Virus record (IMG/VR): IMGVR_UViG_3300027759_003931
Coordinates: 1 to 28,049 of that record
Source of the DNA: a virus
Length of the DNA: 28,049 nt
Direction: 5' to 3' (one strand)
The notes under the pieces: generated by a model
Database searches by the model: none
The model's input: only the letters and a program-made list of their open reading frames with translations
Told to the model about the DNA's origin: nothing
Shown here: positions 13,569 to 22,168 of the stretch, piece after piece
Layout: each line of letters starts with the position of its first letter
How positions within the stretch are numbered: position 1 is the first letter of the stretch
Made by a program: the position numbers and the translations under genes

Positions 13569-14326
13569 TCTTTATACCCCCAAGCATCATCATCCTTAGT
13601 ATATTTTCTTGTACCCTGACGACCATCTAAGTGGTAAGAACGTTTGATCTGTCCTTCTGGGTGATAAATCCAAAGTTTGTGTGTATCCCATCCTTCTTGA
13701 CTAAAAGCATTATAAGGAAAAATATCATCTTGAACCTTGCCGTGAAAATTATCCTCAATAAAGGTTTTTTCATCAGAGAATGGTAAAACTATATCTTTAT
13801 AATATTTTACAGTACTTAAGTGTGGTCTCTGACTCCACTGTGCTGTTTTCATAAAGCCATTCTCTAACCCCATCATAAGGTGTTTATGTGGCTCTGGAAT
13901 TTCTGATTCATGATGAAAACGAATAGTATTTGCATGACCAAGTTCTAACATGTCTAAACACTTTTGCCAATCAATTTCATAATCTGTAACTAAAGGTGCA
14001 TCACCTTCAACATAAAGCATTGCTGAAGTATCTATAAGTTTAATAGTTCTTTTCATCATTGTAGTTTGATGGCTATGTTCATCAAAAATTATTGGTAGTA
14101 TATTTTTATATTGATGAAGGCATTTCCACAATATGCGGTTTTTATATTCATCGTAATCTTTTTTACGATTAAGTTGCTCATCCCTTAATCCATCTATTTG
14201 CATAATTATTTCATTATCTGGAAAATGAAATCGTATATCATTAATAGTTTGTTCTATCATTGTAGTATTAGGATGATCTGGAATTACAGATGTTGCAATA
14301 ATTATAGTTATGTCTCTTTTATGCAT
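13565..14326 (-). CDS. GT-A glycosyltransferase-like protein
   Basis: A 253-residue protein with an N-terminal strand DITIIIATSVIPDHPNTTMIEQTI, IIMQIDGLRDEQ, and MLYVEGDAPLV around residues 102-112, an acidic DxD-like site where GT-A enzymes bind metal and donor. The C-terminal half has several His and Trp. Likely a retaining or inverting sugar transferase, though the family is not pinned down. It overlaps the preceding gene by eight bases and the following by four. Confidence 0.6.
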   Translation of the reverse strand: MHKRDITIIIATSVIPDHPNTTMIEQTINDIRFHFPDNEIIMQIDGLRDEQLNRKKDYDEYKNRILWKCLHQYKNILPIIFDEHSHQTTMMKRTIKLIDTSAMLYVEGDAPLVTDYEIDWQKCLDMLELGHANTIRFHHESEIPEPHKHLMMGLENGFMKTAQWSQRPHLSTVKYYKDIVLPFSDEKTFIEDNFHGKVQDDIFPYNAFSQEGWDTHKLWIYHPEGQIKRSYHLDGRQGTRKYTKDDDAWGYKE

Positions 14327-15167
14327 TTACTTGCCTCATTAATTTAATACTAAGATCTCTTTTATATTTTATCCACCAACAAACTACTTGATGCATATTT
14401 TGTGGATAGTTTTCAAGTAAGCCAGGAATTATTTTTGTTAAGTTATGCCAATTATCTGTAACTTGTATTGGAAAATCTGTACCAAAAAGAAGAGTAAAAA
14501 AGTTTGTTTCTTGCATTCTTGAATTTAATCTATCTCCTACTGGTAAACACAACATCTCTATAGCCTCATAAAATCTAAAAGAATCTATTACCTCTGCACC
14601 GCTTGGACATGGGATAATTTTACTAATAAACATCTTGTCATAATATACTTTAGGGACTAGACCCTGTGCAAAACCAGTAGTTGGTTCATAGACAGAGTTT
14701 GGTATTAATGGCATTACTTCTGCTAGTTCTTTTCTTCTTGCATGGGTTATTTGCCCTGCAAAAAATACATCATAGGATTTGTCTTGGTACTCTGGTAAGT
14801 TTTTACTTAAATGTTGCGGAACGCCAAGGGCTAACCTATTATATTTTTTATGTTTATCATGAGGACATGCAATCCATATCTCAATATTGCTATGTTTAAT
14901 CTTATCTACATCAAAAGATCCACTTTCATCACCAGTAATAAATAAAACTACCCTGCCTATTTTGTTTAACTCATCGGATATTAATTCCTCATGCCCTATA
15001 TTTTGTGGTCCAGGCACAACAACAAACGCTCTACCTTTAGGAAGTAATGTTGTAACTCTTTCTGGAATAATATTATTTTTATCAAAAAACTCTTTTAATA
15101 AACCATAGTCCCACTTATCAGCAGCACAGTCTTCTTCTTTAACTGAATAAAGGTATGCGCTAATCAT
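14319..15167 (-). CDS. Exostosin/GT47-like glycosyltransferase
   Basis: A 282-residue protein with VFFAGQITHARRKELAEVMPLIPN at about 134-157 and ISKIIPCPSGAEVIDSFRFYEAIEMLCLPV at about 182-211. The latter is the exostosin-type donor-site pattern (SKFxLCPxG...SxRxYEAxxxGCIPV), which indicates a GT-B transferase. The N-terminal half is degenerate, as in many phage members. Coupled to both neighbours by short overlaps in the operon. Confidence 0.72.
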   Translation of the reverse strand: MISAYLYSVKEEDCAADKWDYGLLKEFFDKNNIIPERVTTLLPKGRAFVVVPGPQNIGHEELISDELNKIGRVVLFITGDESGSFDVDKIKHSNIEIWIACPHDKHKKYNRLALGVPQHLSKNLPEYQDKSYDVFFAGQITHARRKELAEVMPLIPNSVYEPTTGFAQGLVPKVYYDKMFISKIIPCPSGAEVIDSFRFYEAIEMLCLPVGDRLNSRMQETNFFTLLFGTDFPIQVTDNWHNLTKIIPGLLENYPQNMHQVVCWWIKYKRDLSIKLMRQVNA

Positions 15168-16327
15168 TTTGTAGCCTTAACAAACATCCATTCAGGATGC
15201 ATATGATCTGTAAAGATTAAGTTTTTAAATCCTACATCGCTTAATATTCTGTCAATTTCAAACCTTGATGTTTGATAAGAGTATGCAGAATTTTCTTCCC
15301 CAACAACAAATTGAAAGAATAAAATACCACCAACTTTTAATTTTTCATAAGCAAGTTTTATATATTTAATTTTTTCTTGGTGATTAATATGTTGAAAGAC
15401 TAGCATTGAGTACACAAGATCAAGGTTGTCTGCAAGTTCTTGATACTTTATATTATCTTTCTTAGGTGCAAGTTTAATCATTTCATCAGATATATCTATT
15501 CCGTAAAAGTTGCATTCATTATATTTCTCTGCAAGAGGAACGAGCAGCCTTCCTATTCCACATCCAATCTCTAAAACATTATTCCAAGAGTCATTATTAT
15601 TTTCTATAAGATTTAAAAATGTTTCAGTAGGTGCCCACTCATCTGCAATATATTTATATCTTACATCTAAATCTTTTGCAGCATTGTCCCAAAAAACTTT
15701 AGCATGATCTGATATTAAAACTTCCCATAGTTCTTCTTCTACAATAAGTTGTGCAAATAATTTTTCATCTACAATATATGGATTGTTTGCGTATTTTATT
15801 TGTGAATCATATTTTTTTATTGCATTAGTTTTATTTTTTGTAAAGTTAGTGTTGATTTTTTTTAAACCACAAAGTGATGTAAATATTTTTAATCTTGTTT
15901 CATACAAATCTTGATATGACAATTTGTATGGCAACTCAGCATATACAAAATATTTTTTATCAAAATGCTTCATTAAATTAAACAAGGTATCTGATAAAAA
16001 TACGTGGTCTGGATGATGAACTCCTAGTGGAATATATATATTATCAAAATCTACAATTATACTTTTTATCCAATTTATTAAATCATCTTCATTTTGTTTA
16101 CCATAAACATCATCTAATAGATCTCCATTAATAACTTTAGCATTTACCATAGAACAGGCTTCATCATGTTCTTTTCTTAATGTAGTATGCTTTTTATATC
16201 CAGCATCATCTGTTGGTATACCAGCAAATGCAGATGCAATTGTAAAATCATCACTACTATCAAGGATGTAATCCCCTAAAGAAAAAATTCCATCATCTGT
16301 ATGTGAACAAAATATAAGACTACTCAT
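15164..16327 (-). CDS. Fusion of PIG-L-type deacetylase and SAM methyltransferase
   Basis: A 387-residue two-domain enzyme. Residues 1-150 have the PIG-L zinc site: HTDD at 9-12 and GVHHPDH at 102-108, typical of N-acetylglucosaminyl deacetylases. The usual Glu after DD is Gly here, so catalysis needs checking. Residues 225-387 form a class I methyltransferase with LEIGCGIGRLL at 252-262 and a GGILFFQFV strand at 333-341. A longer frame begins at a TTG, but the ATG overlapping the upstream stop by eight bases is the coupled start. Deacetylation followed by methylation of one sugar is a reasonable reading. Confidence 0.85.
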   Translation of the reverse strand: MSSLIFCSHTDDGIFSLGDYILDSSDDFTIASAFAGIPTDDAGYKKHTTLRKEHDEACSMVNAKVINGDLLDDVYGKQNEDDLINWIKSIIVDFDNIYIPLGVHHPDHVFLSDTLFNLMKHFDKKYFVYAELPYKLSYQDLYETRLKIFTSLCGLKKINTNFTKNKTNAIKKYDSQIKYANNPYIVDEKLFAQLIVEEELWEVLISDHAKVFWDNAAKDLDVRYKYIADEWAPTETFLNLIENNNDSWNNVLEIGCGIGRLLVPLAEKYNECNFYGIDISDEMIKLAPKKDNIKYQELADNLDLVYSMLVFQHINHQEKIKYIKLAYEKLKVGGILFFQFVVGEENSAYSYQTSRFEIDRILSDVGFKNLIFTDHMHPEWMFVKATK

Positions 16328-17030
16328 AGAACAAGTGAACTTCGTGTTGGTAATCAAGCAATGTTTCTTTATATCCTAAATTTTTTATCCATTGTCTAAG
16401 ACTATATAAGGATTCATCCCATTGTTGTAACATAAATTCAGGGTGTCCAGATAACCAAATCTTAGGCTTATGCTGCTTAAGCACCTTCTCAGCCCCTCCT
16501 AGGACCCTCCATTCACTGCCCTCTACGTCCAAGGAAATGGCGGTAGGTGGCTTAATCCCGTGATCATAAACACAAGAATCTATAGTTATCTGACCATAAG
16601 AATCACCTTCAAGGTATAACTCTTTAAAGCCATGGGCAATATCAAGATATTCTTCTTCCGCTTCTGGAGGAAATGCGTTGCAATATATTCGTGAAAGATT
16701 GTTTATCTTGTCAGAAGCAAATCCAGGTATACAGACCATTGGAAGTTTTAGATTATTAGCAGACCAAGTTCTTGGAAGGTGGGACCATACTTTAGGATTA
16801 GGTTCAAACAATACAACTTCTGCTCCCCACATTTGACAAAGCGCTGGAAACTCACCTTCTTCTGCACCAACATAATAAACAACATCACCCTTACCAATGT
16901 TATTGTGCATTGATTTAAGCCTTAACTTTTCCCAACCTGATTCACTGTGCCATTCTGGTCTATCTGCACGATGTTTTGGAAGAACTATTTCAAATTCTCC
17001 ATTTAGTATTGTTTTAACCATCTCTGTCAT
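16320..17030 (-). CDS. FkbM-family methyltransferase
   Basis: A 236-residue protein with YYVGAEEGEFPALCQMWGAEVVLFEPNP at about 52-79, where the usual SAM-binding glycine motif is replaced by a degenerate form, and ISLDVEGSEWRVLGGAEKVL at about 165-184, the strongly diagnostic FkbM block, then KIWLSGHPEFM. FkbM enzymes O-methylate sugars or polyketides and are typical of phage and bacterial surface-glycan clusters. Overlaps its neighbours by four and eight bases. Confidence 0.88.
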   Translation of the reverse strand: MTEMVKTILNGEFEIVLPKHRADRPEWHSESGWEKLRLKSMHNNIGKGDVVYYVGAEEGEFPALCQMWGAEVVLFEPNPKVWSHLPRTWSANNLKLPMVCIPGFASDKINNLSRIYCNAFPPEAEEEYLDIAHGFKELYLEGDSYGQITIDSCVYDHGIKPPTAISLDVEGSEWRVLGGAEKVLKQHKPKIWLSGHPEFMLQQWDESLYSLRQWIKNLGYKETLLDYQHEVHLFYE

Positions 17031-17536
17031 TTTATTGCCTCTACAAAATAAAATTCATGTTCTCTTGTATCAAGTTCATAAATTTTTTCATTTGAATATA
17101 CTGTTTGTTTAAATTTTGTTTCAGAAACATTACCAAAGTCAACGCTCTTTAATTTATATTGTAAGGCTTTACTTGTTAACAGTGATGCTGATTGTGAATA
17201 CCAAGTTAACCATGCAGAAAATCTATTGTCTAAGTCATCTTCAGAGTTAGGAAAAAAACTAATATTGTTATTTTTATATGCATCAAATCCAGAAACTATG
17301 TCTGGAAGGCTAATTCTTACAACCCCTCCTGGCTTCAAAACTCTATAAAATTCTGACAATACCTTTTTAATATCATGATACTTAACACAACAAACTATTG
17401 CATGACAAACAATAATATCGCAAGAGTTATCATTTATTGAGTCTAAATTTTTATGCTCTGTATTAAACTCTGGATCAATATCTATATTAGTCCAATTAGA
17501 AGGCTGAATGCTTCCACATCCAAAGTTTATATTCAC
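17027..17536 (-). CDS. SAM-dependent methyltransferase, class I
   Basis: A 169-residue protein with INFGCGSIQPSNWTNIDIDPE at the start, the SAM-binding loop of the predicted methyltransferases often placed near glycosyltransferases, and EFYRVLKPGGVVRISLPD at about 81-98. It is shorter than many family members and ends soon after the core. Probably methylates a sugar or lipid carrier. Coupled by four-base overlaps in the operon. Confidence 0.82.
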   Translation of the reverse strand: MNINFGCGSIQPSNWTNIDIDPEFNTEHKNLDSINDNSCDIIVCHAIVCCVKYHDIKKVLSEFYRVLKPGGVVRISLPDIVSGFDAYKNNNISFFPNSEDDLDNRFSAWLTWYSQSASLLTSKALQYKLKSVDFGNVSETKFKQTVYSNEKIYELDTREHEFYFVEAIK

Positions 17537-18462
17537 TTACTGTCCATGTAAAAATCAACAATTTCTTTCATGCTATCTTTCATAGTATGACTTGGCTTCC
17601 AGTTAGTTTTTTCTTGCAGCAAGGAAGAATTCATAAACTGCTTTTTAATCTCAAATCCATCACTCTTAATTATCTCATGTTTGATTTCTTTACCAATGAC
17701 ACCTTTAACAATGTTAAATACTTCAAGGGTGGAATATCTTTCTCCAGATGATATGTTAAAAGATGGAATATTGTTTATTTCTTCTCCATATGAAAGTATG
17801 CTGGCGTATGCTGAAACAACATCTTTAACGTTAATGTATTCTCTGACATCTCTTCCATCATTTCTTATTGTAAACAATGCATTTTCTTTGTATGCTTTTA
17901 CAATTCCAGGAATCAATCTTTGTGTATTGTTGTCGCCAGTTCCATAAATGTTGCAAGCGCGGGTAGTAACAATTGGCATGCTATAAGTATTTCTATAAGA
18001 GTTACACATAATGTCTGTAATAGACTTAGATGCATCGTAAGGATATATGCCATTGAGAATGTGGTCTTCAAAATATTCATCGTTAGTTAGTTCGCCGTAG
18101 GCTTTATCGCTAGAGGCAACAATGATTGATTTGCACTCTTTGTATTCTCTTAATGACTCAAGAACATTTAGAGTTCCAACAGCGTTTGTATAAAATGTAT
18201 TGTATGGGTATTTGATTGAATCATAAGCCTGTGTCTGTGCTGCAAGATGAATAAAATAATCTGGTCTTGATTTTTCTATAAAGAAATCAACATCTACTTT
18301 ATTATTAATACTTCCATACACCCTGTTTACATCTTTAGAAAGTTCTGTGCGACTATGCTCATCTTTTAGCAGTACAAATACGTTATAACCTAATGATAAG
18401 TAGTGGTTTGATAGGTGAGATCCAAGCAGCCCTGTGGCACCAGTTATTGCTATATTTTTCAT
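17533..18462 (-). CDS. NAD-dependent sugar epimerase/dehydratase (extended SDR)
   Basis: A 309-residue extended short-chain dehydrogenase. ITGATGLLGSH at 6-16 is the NAD-binding loop, HLAAQT around 72-77, VASSDKAYGE around 115-124 and PYDASK at 141-146 give the catalytic Ser/Asp-Tyr-Lys set. The SSDKAYG...PYDASK layout matches nucleotide-sugar 4,6-dehydratases (CDP-glucose or GDP-mannose type). It would make an activated deoxy- or epimer sugar for the nearby transferases. It is the only sugar-nucleotide enzyme in the operon, so precursors would be host-made. Confidence 0.87.
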   Translation of the reverse strand: MKNIAITGATGLLGSHLSNHYLSLGYNVFVLLKDEHSRTELSKDVNRVYGSINNKVDVDFFIEKSRPDYFIHLAAQTQAYDSIKYPYNTFYTNAVGTLNVLESLREYKECKSIIVASSDKAYGELTNDEYFEDHILNGIYPYDASKSITDIMCNSYRNTYSMPIVTTRACNIYGTGDNNTQRLIPGIVKAYKENALFTIRNDGRDVREYINVKDVVSAYASILSYGEEINNIPSFNISSGERYSTLEVFNIVKGVIGKEIKHEIIKSDGFEIKKQFMNSSLLQEKTNWKPSHTMKDSMKEIVDFYMDSK

Positions 18463-19418
18463 TTTATCCCCAATTCACTTATAATTGTACCCCATCTGTG
18501 GACATATGTGTGCTCTTTCTTTGTTCTTTCGTGTCCGTTAAGTCTGATGGTTTCTCTTGATAGCCCGTCCAACAAATACTTGTCTATCTTATTTTTTAGA
18601 TCTTCTAGGTTACCGTGTTCATAAAATACAATTTCATTTTCGTCTTTGAAGTATTCTTCAAGCCCTTTAATACGAGGGTAGATAGTAAAACCACCACGAC
18701 CAGTACTCTCAAACAACCTATCACTAGTGTAGTAAGGATAGTTAAAGTTAATGTTTAAACTATCCCCTATCGCTACTTTGCTTTTAGCATAGATACGGTT
18801 TAACGCATCTCCACGTACAGTTCCAGTATCTCCATCTCCACCAACGTGTAAGAATCTTTTGCCGTAAGTTTTTCTCAAAAAGTCTATTAATTCTGGACGG
18901 TATTTATGTTCATGATGATAACCCTTGCTACCAACAAAGATAATATCATTTTCAAAGTTATGAGGATCATATTCTTCATGGATATAACATTCTTTATCAT
19001 AGACTCCAGCAGGAAGAAAGTGTCCTTTGACCTGTGTATTTTCATTAAACCAATCACACATTAACTTATCTGTAGCAAAGAAGTGACCTATGTTTGTATA
19101 AAAATCATCATTCTTTAAATCTTTTTCACGTTCAATTCCGAACCACAAATCTAAATGATAGGTCATGGTTGGTATGCCAGCAGTCTTTAATTCTTTTAAT
19201 ACATCTGTCATTGTTTTAGATCCTGGGGTTTGCCATCTGTGTGTGTGTACCCATATAAATAGATCAGAGTTTAATGATGCGTTTAATATTTCTTCGCTTG
19301 TTGCTTTCTTTTCCTGCAATTTCTGCACGGTATAGCCAAGAGACTCTAAAGACTTAGCATGATGATTCTCACTACTATAAGATACTTCAAAGTTACCAAG
19401 AAAAACTATGTTAGCCAT
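18459..19418 (-). CDS. CgeB-like glycosyltransferase (GT-B)
   Basis: A 319-residue GT-B protein. The N-terminal half has IVFLGNFEVSYSSENHHAKSL and FFATDKLMCDWF, and the C-terminal half YYTSDRLFESTGRGGFTIYP followed by GLEEYF and NEIVFY. That is the Glyco_trans_1_2/CgeB pattern of maturation and surface-glycan transferases. It begins the enzyme part of the operon, overlapping its upstream gene by eight bases. Confidence 0.85.
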   Translation of the reverse strand: MANIVFLGNFEVSYSSENHHAKSLESLGYTVQKLQEKKATSEEILNASLNSDLFIWVHTHRWQTPGSKTMTDVLKELKTAGIPTMTYHLDLWFGIEREKDLKNDDFYTNIGHFFATDKLMCDWFNENTQVKGHFLPAGVYDKECYIHEEYDPHNFENDIIFVGSKGYHHEHKYRPELIDFLRKTYGKRFLHVGGDGDTGTVRGDALNRIYAKSKVAIGDSLNINFNYPYYTSDRLFESTGRGGFTIYPRIKGLEEYFKDENEIVFYEHGNLEDLKNKIDKYLLDGLSRETIRLNGHERTKKEHTYVHRWGTIISELGIK

Positions 19419-19632
19419 CTATTTGTTCGTTCTGCCCTCTAGCAATTGCAGCAGATGCTTCAAACGCCCTTTGTGTTCTACGAGACTTTAGAAAGCCCCT
19501 TGATTTCCAAAGAGGGATGGTTGCTTCAATATCTTTGGCTATCTGTTCTCTTATTTCTTTAACAGTAAAAACAACAAAGTTCCAAACATCTTCTTTTTGT
19601 TTGTCGTTAAGTTCTTCAGTCCAGTTAGTCAT
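19411..19632 (-). CDS. Small helical hypothetical protein
   Basis: A 73-residue protein, helical, beginning MTNWTEELNDKQKEDVWNFV and ending in an Arg/Ala-rich stretch. An upstream TTG is open in frame, but a GAGGAAG ribosome site and eight-base overlap with the upstream ORF favour the ATG at 19632. It is coupled to the CgeB-like gene. Function not recognised. Confidence 0.7.
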   Translation of the reverse strand: MTNWTEELNDKQKEDVWNFVVFTVKEIREQIAKDIEATIPLWKSRGFLKSRRTQRAFEASAAIARGQNEQIDG

Positions 19633-19726
19633 CTTCTTCCTCAAATTCTTTTAAAGCAGCAGAATTGGTATAACAATTAGAGCAGTCACCATTAATAAGT
19701 TTGCCACCACAAAACTCGCAAAACAT
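19625..19726 (-). CDS. Tiny zinc-ribbon-like protein
   Basis: A 33-residue protein with MFCEFCGGKLINGDCSNCY: C3-x2-C6 and C15-x2-C18 form a complete zinc ribbon, followed by an acidic tail ending EEEDD. Its stop overlaps the next start. Too short for standard gene callers but convincing. Confidence 0.7.
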   Translation of the reverse strand: MFCEFCGGKLINGDCSNCYTNSAALKEFEEEDD

Positions 19727-19745
19727 ATTTTATAAGGTTATTTTT

Positions 19746-19922
19746 TTATTCGTCACTTGAAAATGATTGTTTTACTGAAGCGTCGTTGCCATCAGTAATT
19801 ATATGAAAATATTGCCAACCACAAACAGTACATCTTTCAACAACATTTTTATCAGAATCTACTACATATGCTTCAAGTTGATGATTTGAAGGATTGCAAA
19901 ATTGACCTGTACTTCCGCCCAT
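19746..19922 (-). CDS. Small Cys/His-containing protein
   Basis: A 58-residue protein with C9, H14, then C31-x2-C34 (CTVCGW) and H40. This arrangement can bind zinc. GGGGA lies five bases before the ATG. A TATAAT box (19947-19952) overlaps the stop of the upstream gene and may drive it together with the whole sugar operon, but no good -35 box is present. Confidence 0.65.
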   Translation of the reverse strand: MGGSTGQFCNPSNHQLEAYVVDSDKNVVERCTVCGWQYFHIITDGNDASVKQSFSSDE

Positions 19923-19947
19923 ACTTTCCCCTATCTCTATATATTCA

Positions 19948-20343
19948 TTATATACTAAGTTTACATAGTTTTTGAAACTCAGTAATTAGCCTGATTTTTA
20001 CATTCATTGCAGCAATTAAGCCATCAATGTTTTTATCTACTAAGGCATTTTTAGTATCTTTTTCTGCCTTAATCCATTCTCCAACTACAGATTTGATTTT
20101 ACCAGTTGTAGGCTTTTGTCTTTCATTTAACATTTTAATGTTTAAATCTATCTCTTTTAACACATCCTTGTCACTTGCTAAACCATTAGACCACTTAGAC
20201 ATTACCGTTGAGACATACTTTGTTTTAATATTTTTACAAGAAGCCTGATTTCCTTTAGTCTTTAAGGATTTTGTTGCAGCCTGAGAATGTGTAGTTGGTA
20301 TTAACAATACAAGCAATAAAGAGGTTATAATTATTTTTTTCAT
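19948..20343 (-). CDS. Secreted helical protein of unknown function
   Basis: A 131-residue protein with a clear signal peptide: MKK, hydrophobic core at about 4-16, likely cleavage after SQA near 22. The mature part is helical and charged, with two cysteines (36 and 128) that could form a disulfide outside the membrane. No enzymatic motif. It is transcribed from a strong leaderless-type promoter, so high or early expression is likely. Possibly acts at the host envelope. Confidence 0.75.
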   Translation of the reverse strand: MKKIIITSLLLVLLIPTTHSQAATKSLKTKGNQASCKNIKTKYVSTVMSKWSNGLASDKDVLKEIDLNIKMLNERQKPTTGKIKSVVGEWIKAEKDTKNALVDKNIDGLIAAMNVKIRLITEFQKLCKLSI

Positions 20344-20349
20344 ATTATA

Positions 20350-20378
20350 ATTATATCCTACTCAGGTTGTTTTGTAAA
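20350..20378 (-). promoter_or_regulatory. SigA-type promoter for a leaderless mRNA (secreted protein)
   Basis: On the minus strand TTTACA (20373-20378), 17 bases, TATAAT (20350-20355), then six bases to the ATG at 20343. The geometry is identical to the promoter at 576-604. Confidence 0.8.
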
Positions 20379-20549
20379 GTTATGTTTATTTTTAATAACT
20401 GGATCAAGCCTATCCCAGTGCCCCGCATAATTACCTTTGTATACCTCTCCAGTTTCTCTATCTATAAGCAACCATTTATCTGGACATTTAGTATGAACAA
20501 CTAAATCAATAGGCTTCTGAAACTCTTCAAACTTTTTTATTTTTTTCAT
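20358..20549 (-). CDS. Small conserved hypothetical protein
   Basis: A 63-residue protein with WLLIDRETGEVYKGNYAGHW at about 26-45, a beta-hairpin-like motif seen in small actinophage proteins. A five-codon open frame (ATG AAA GAG CGT AAA TGA) overlaps its start and may couple translation. GAAAGAG serves as ribosome site. Function unknown. Confidence 0.7.
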   Translation of the reverse strand: MKKIKKFEEFQKPIDLVVHTKCPDKWLLIDRETGEVYKGNYAGHWDRLDPVIKNKHNFTKQPE

Positions 20550-20598
20550 TTACGCTCTTTCATTTGATTATTTAAAATTTAATATTTCCTAGGATAAA

Positions 20599-21300
20599 TT
20601 AATCATATTTTTTACGTGTCCAGAATGTTTTTTTATACCACCCATTAATAACTTGATTTCCAGATTTATTATGTTTTTTACTATTCTTAACTAATCCTTT
20701 TGTTATTTTAGAAAACCAATTTTGTTGATAAAATGGTATTATCTGTGCTATAGGAGTTCCTTGAGGAATTATACCTTCAAAACCTTGTTTAATATAAAAT
20801 GGAATTCTACCTTCAGGACTCATGATCAACCCACCATCTACAACACCACTAAGAGTAACAAATGGAAGATCATGCCTGTTTAATGGATGAGTTAGTAGAA
20901 GGCTATACCCAATTGGGATTGTATTTGCAACTCCAGTAAGCCAACTATACTCTGCTGGGAAACATCCTGATGGAATTAAATTTAAATCTGCAACTTCTGG
21001 TCTTGTTTCTGGGGGATACTCAATGCCATTACGATAAGTAAGAAGTGGAATACCGTGATTATTTTTAATGTAAAGATCATGTGGCAAAACAATCATATAT
21101 CCAGTTGTAAAAGAATCTAGAAATGGCATACATTGTTTTAATGTATGTCCAAATCCTTTTTCTATGTTAAATAATTCATTATTTTTCCATTTAGGGATTT
21201 TTTTATACCATTCTGGAATATGATTTTTTGCTGGAGTTATAATATTTGGATATAGTTCTATTGCAGACTCATATTGAAGTATTGGCTTTTTTTTAAACAT
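20599..21300 (-). CDS. Conserved phage hypothetical (DUF6065-like)
   Basis: A 233-residue protein with PAKNHIPEWYKKIPKW near 23-38, HTLKQCMPFLDSFTTGYMIVLP near 52-73 and FYIKQGFEGIIPQGTPIAQIIPF near 168-190. Similar proteins are common in phages of marine bacteria and I recall a DUF6065 label, unverified. The last block looks like a beta-rich jelly-roll or dUTPase-like core, but no active-site residues can be named. It follows the oxygenase gene by seven bases, so the pair may act together. Confidence 0.7.
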   Translation of the reverse strand: MFKKKPILQYESAIELYPNIITPAKNHIPEWYKKIPKWKNNELFNIEKGFGHTLKQCMPFLDSFTTGYMIVLPHDLYIKNNHGIPLLTYRNGIEYPPETRPEVADLNLIPSGCFPAEYSWLTGVANTIPIGYSLLLTHPLNRHDLPFVTLSGVVDGGLIMSPEGRIPFYIKQGFEGIIPQGTPIAQIIPFYQQNWFSKITKGLVKNSKKHNKSGNQVINGWYKKTFWTRKKYD

Positions 21301-21307
21301 ATTTATT

Positions 21308-21817
21308 TTAAAACCTTGGATTTTTATACTCTATTTTATCTGTATAACTAATTGTAATAACATACCTTTTACCTGATTTAACTGGATTTACTCCGTGTAG
21401 ATATGGGGTTGGAAAATGGATTAATTCATATTTTTCGGGGGTATAAGTATAACCACCATCAATCTCTGGAAAGGACAACTCTCCACCTGTATATTCGTCA
21501 TTTAAATAAATTACTGTACTTACAGTCTCAGAATCATCTTCAACATCTCTGTGAACGTTCATAAAAGCACCCTCTTCATAAAGGGCAACTAAATTCTCTG
21601 TTGAATAAAGATTTTTACCTTCAATAAATTTGTCTGAATACTTTTTTACAAAATTAATTAAGACAGGCTCGTCAGAGTTATATAATCTAAACGTTCCATC
21701 GCCTCTTTCATTGTTGAGTTGATTTTTTGACTTTAGTTCATCCATTAAATCAATTAATGATTTAGCATCTTCTGGCTCAACATAGTTCTTAAATGATTTT
21801 ATTTCTTCTTTATTCAT
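21308..21817 (-). CDS. 2-oxoglutarate/Fe(II) dioxygenase (prolyl-4-hydroxylase type)
   Basis: A 169-residue dioxygenase that would hydroxylate a protein, nucleotide or small molecule with 2-oxoglutarate and oxygen. The iron ligands are H89 and D91 (VHRDVED) and H141 (YLHGVNPV), with a basic 2-oxoglutarate site at K150/R151. TVIYLNDEYTGGELSFPE at 101-118 is the usual double-stranded beta-helix stretch. All catalytic residues are present. AGGA lies upstream with a long spacer. Substrate unknown; phages and cyanophages carry many such enzymes. Confidence 0.88.
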   Translation of the reverse strand: MNKEEIKSFKNYVEPEDAKSLIDLMDELKSKNQLNNERGDGTFRLYNSDEPVLINFVKKYSDKFIEGKNLYSTENLVALYEEGAFMNVHRDVEDDSETVSTVIYLNDEYTGGELSFPEIDGGYTYTPEKYELIHFPTPYLHGVNPVKSGKRYVITISYTDKIEYKNPRF

Positions 21818-21866
21818 ATTTTTAAATCCTTTTCTTTAAATTGTCAGACTCCATAGTATAAGTCTA

Positions 21867-21995
21867 TCATTCATTGAGGCTCTTTATCCTTGCTAGGATC
21901 CTCTGCTTCATTTCCTCACGCTCTTCTAAAGGTAACTGCATGCCCGTATCTATTTCTGCCATTGAAATGGCTAGGTCAACAATATCTTCACTCAT
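21867..21995 (-). CDS. Small acidic/basic helical protein
   Basis: A 42-residue protein beginning MSEDIVDLAISMAEIDTGMQ and ending in a basic helix. No strong ribosome site, but it follows the preceding small gene by 14 bases in the same direction. Function unknown. Confidence 0.5.
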   Translation of the reverse strand: MSEDIVDLAISMAEIDTGMQLPLEEREEMKQRILARIKSLNE

Positions 21996-22009
21996 GGGCT
22001 TGATTCAGT

Positions 22010-22156
22010 TTAGTATTCAAGTGTTACCCAAAACCAAAGAAAGTCAATATTAAAACAAAATCTGTCTACGTGAAATCCTAACCCAATTCTGCGGGGAGCA
22101 AAACCAATACTAAGCCAAGACCTATTGGTAACTCGCCACTCTTTAGTCCTAATCAT
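22010..22156 (-). CDS. Trp/Arg-rich small protein
   Basis: A 48-residue protein rich in Trp, Arg and Phe, with WLSIGFAPRRIGLGFHVDRF in the middle, a compact beta pattern resembling small phage proteins. It starts 12 bases after the preceding stop. Confidence 0.6.
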   Translation of the reverse strand: MIRTKEWRVTNRSWLSIGFAPRRIGLGFHVDRFCFNIDFLWFWVTLEY

Positions 22157-22168
22157 AAGTTTCCCATT

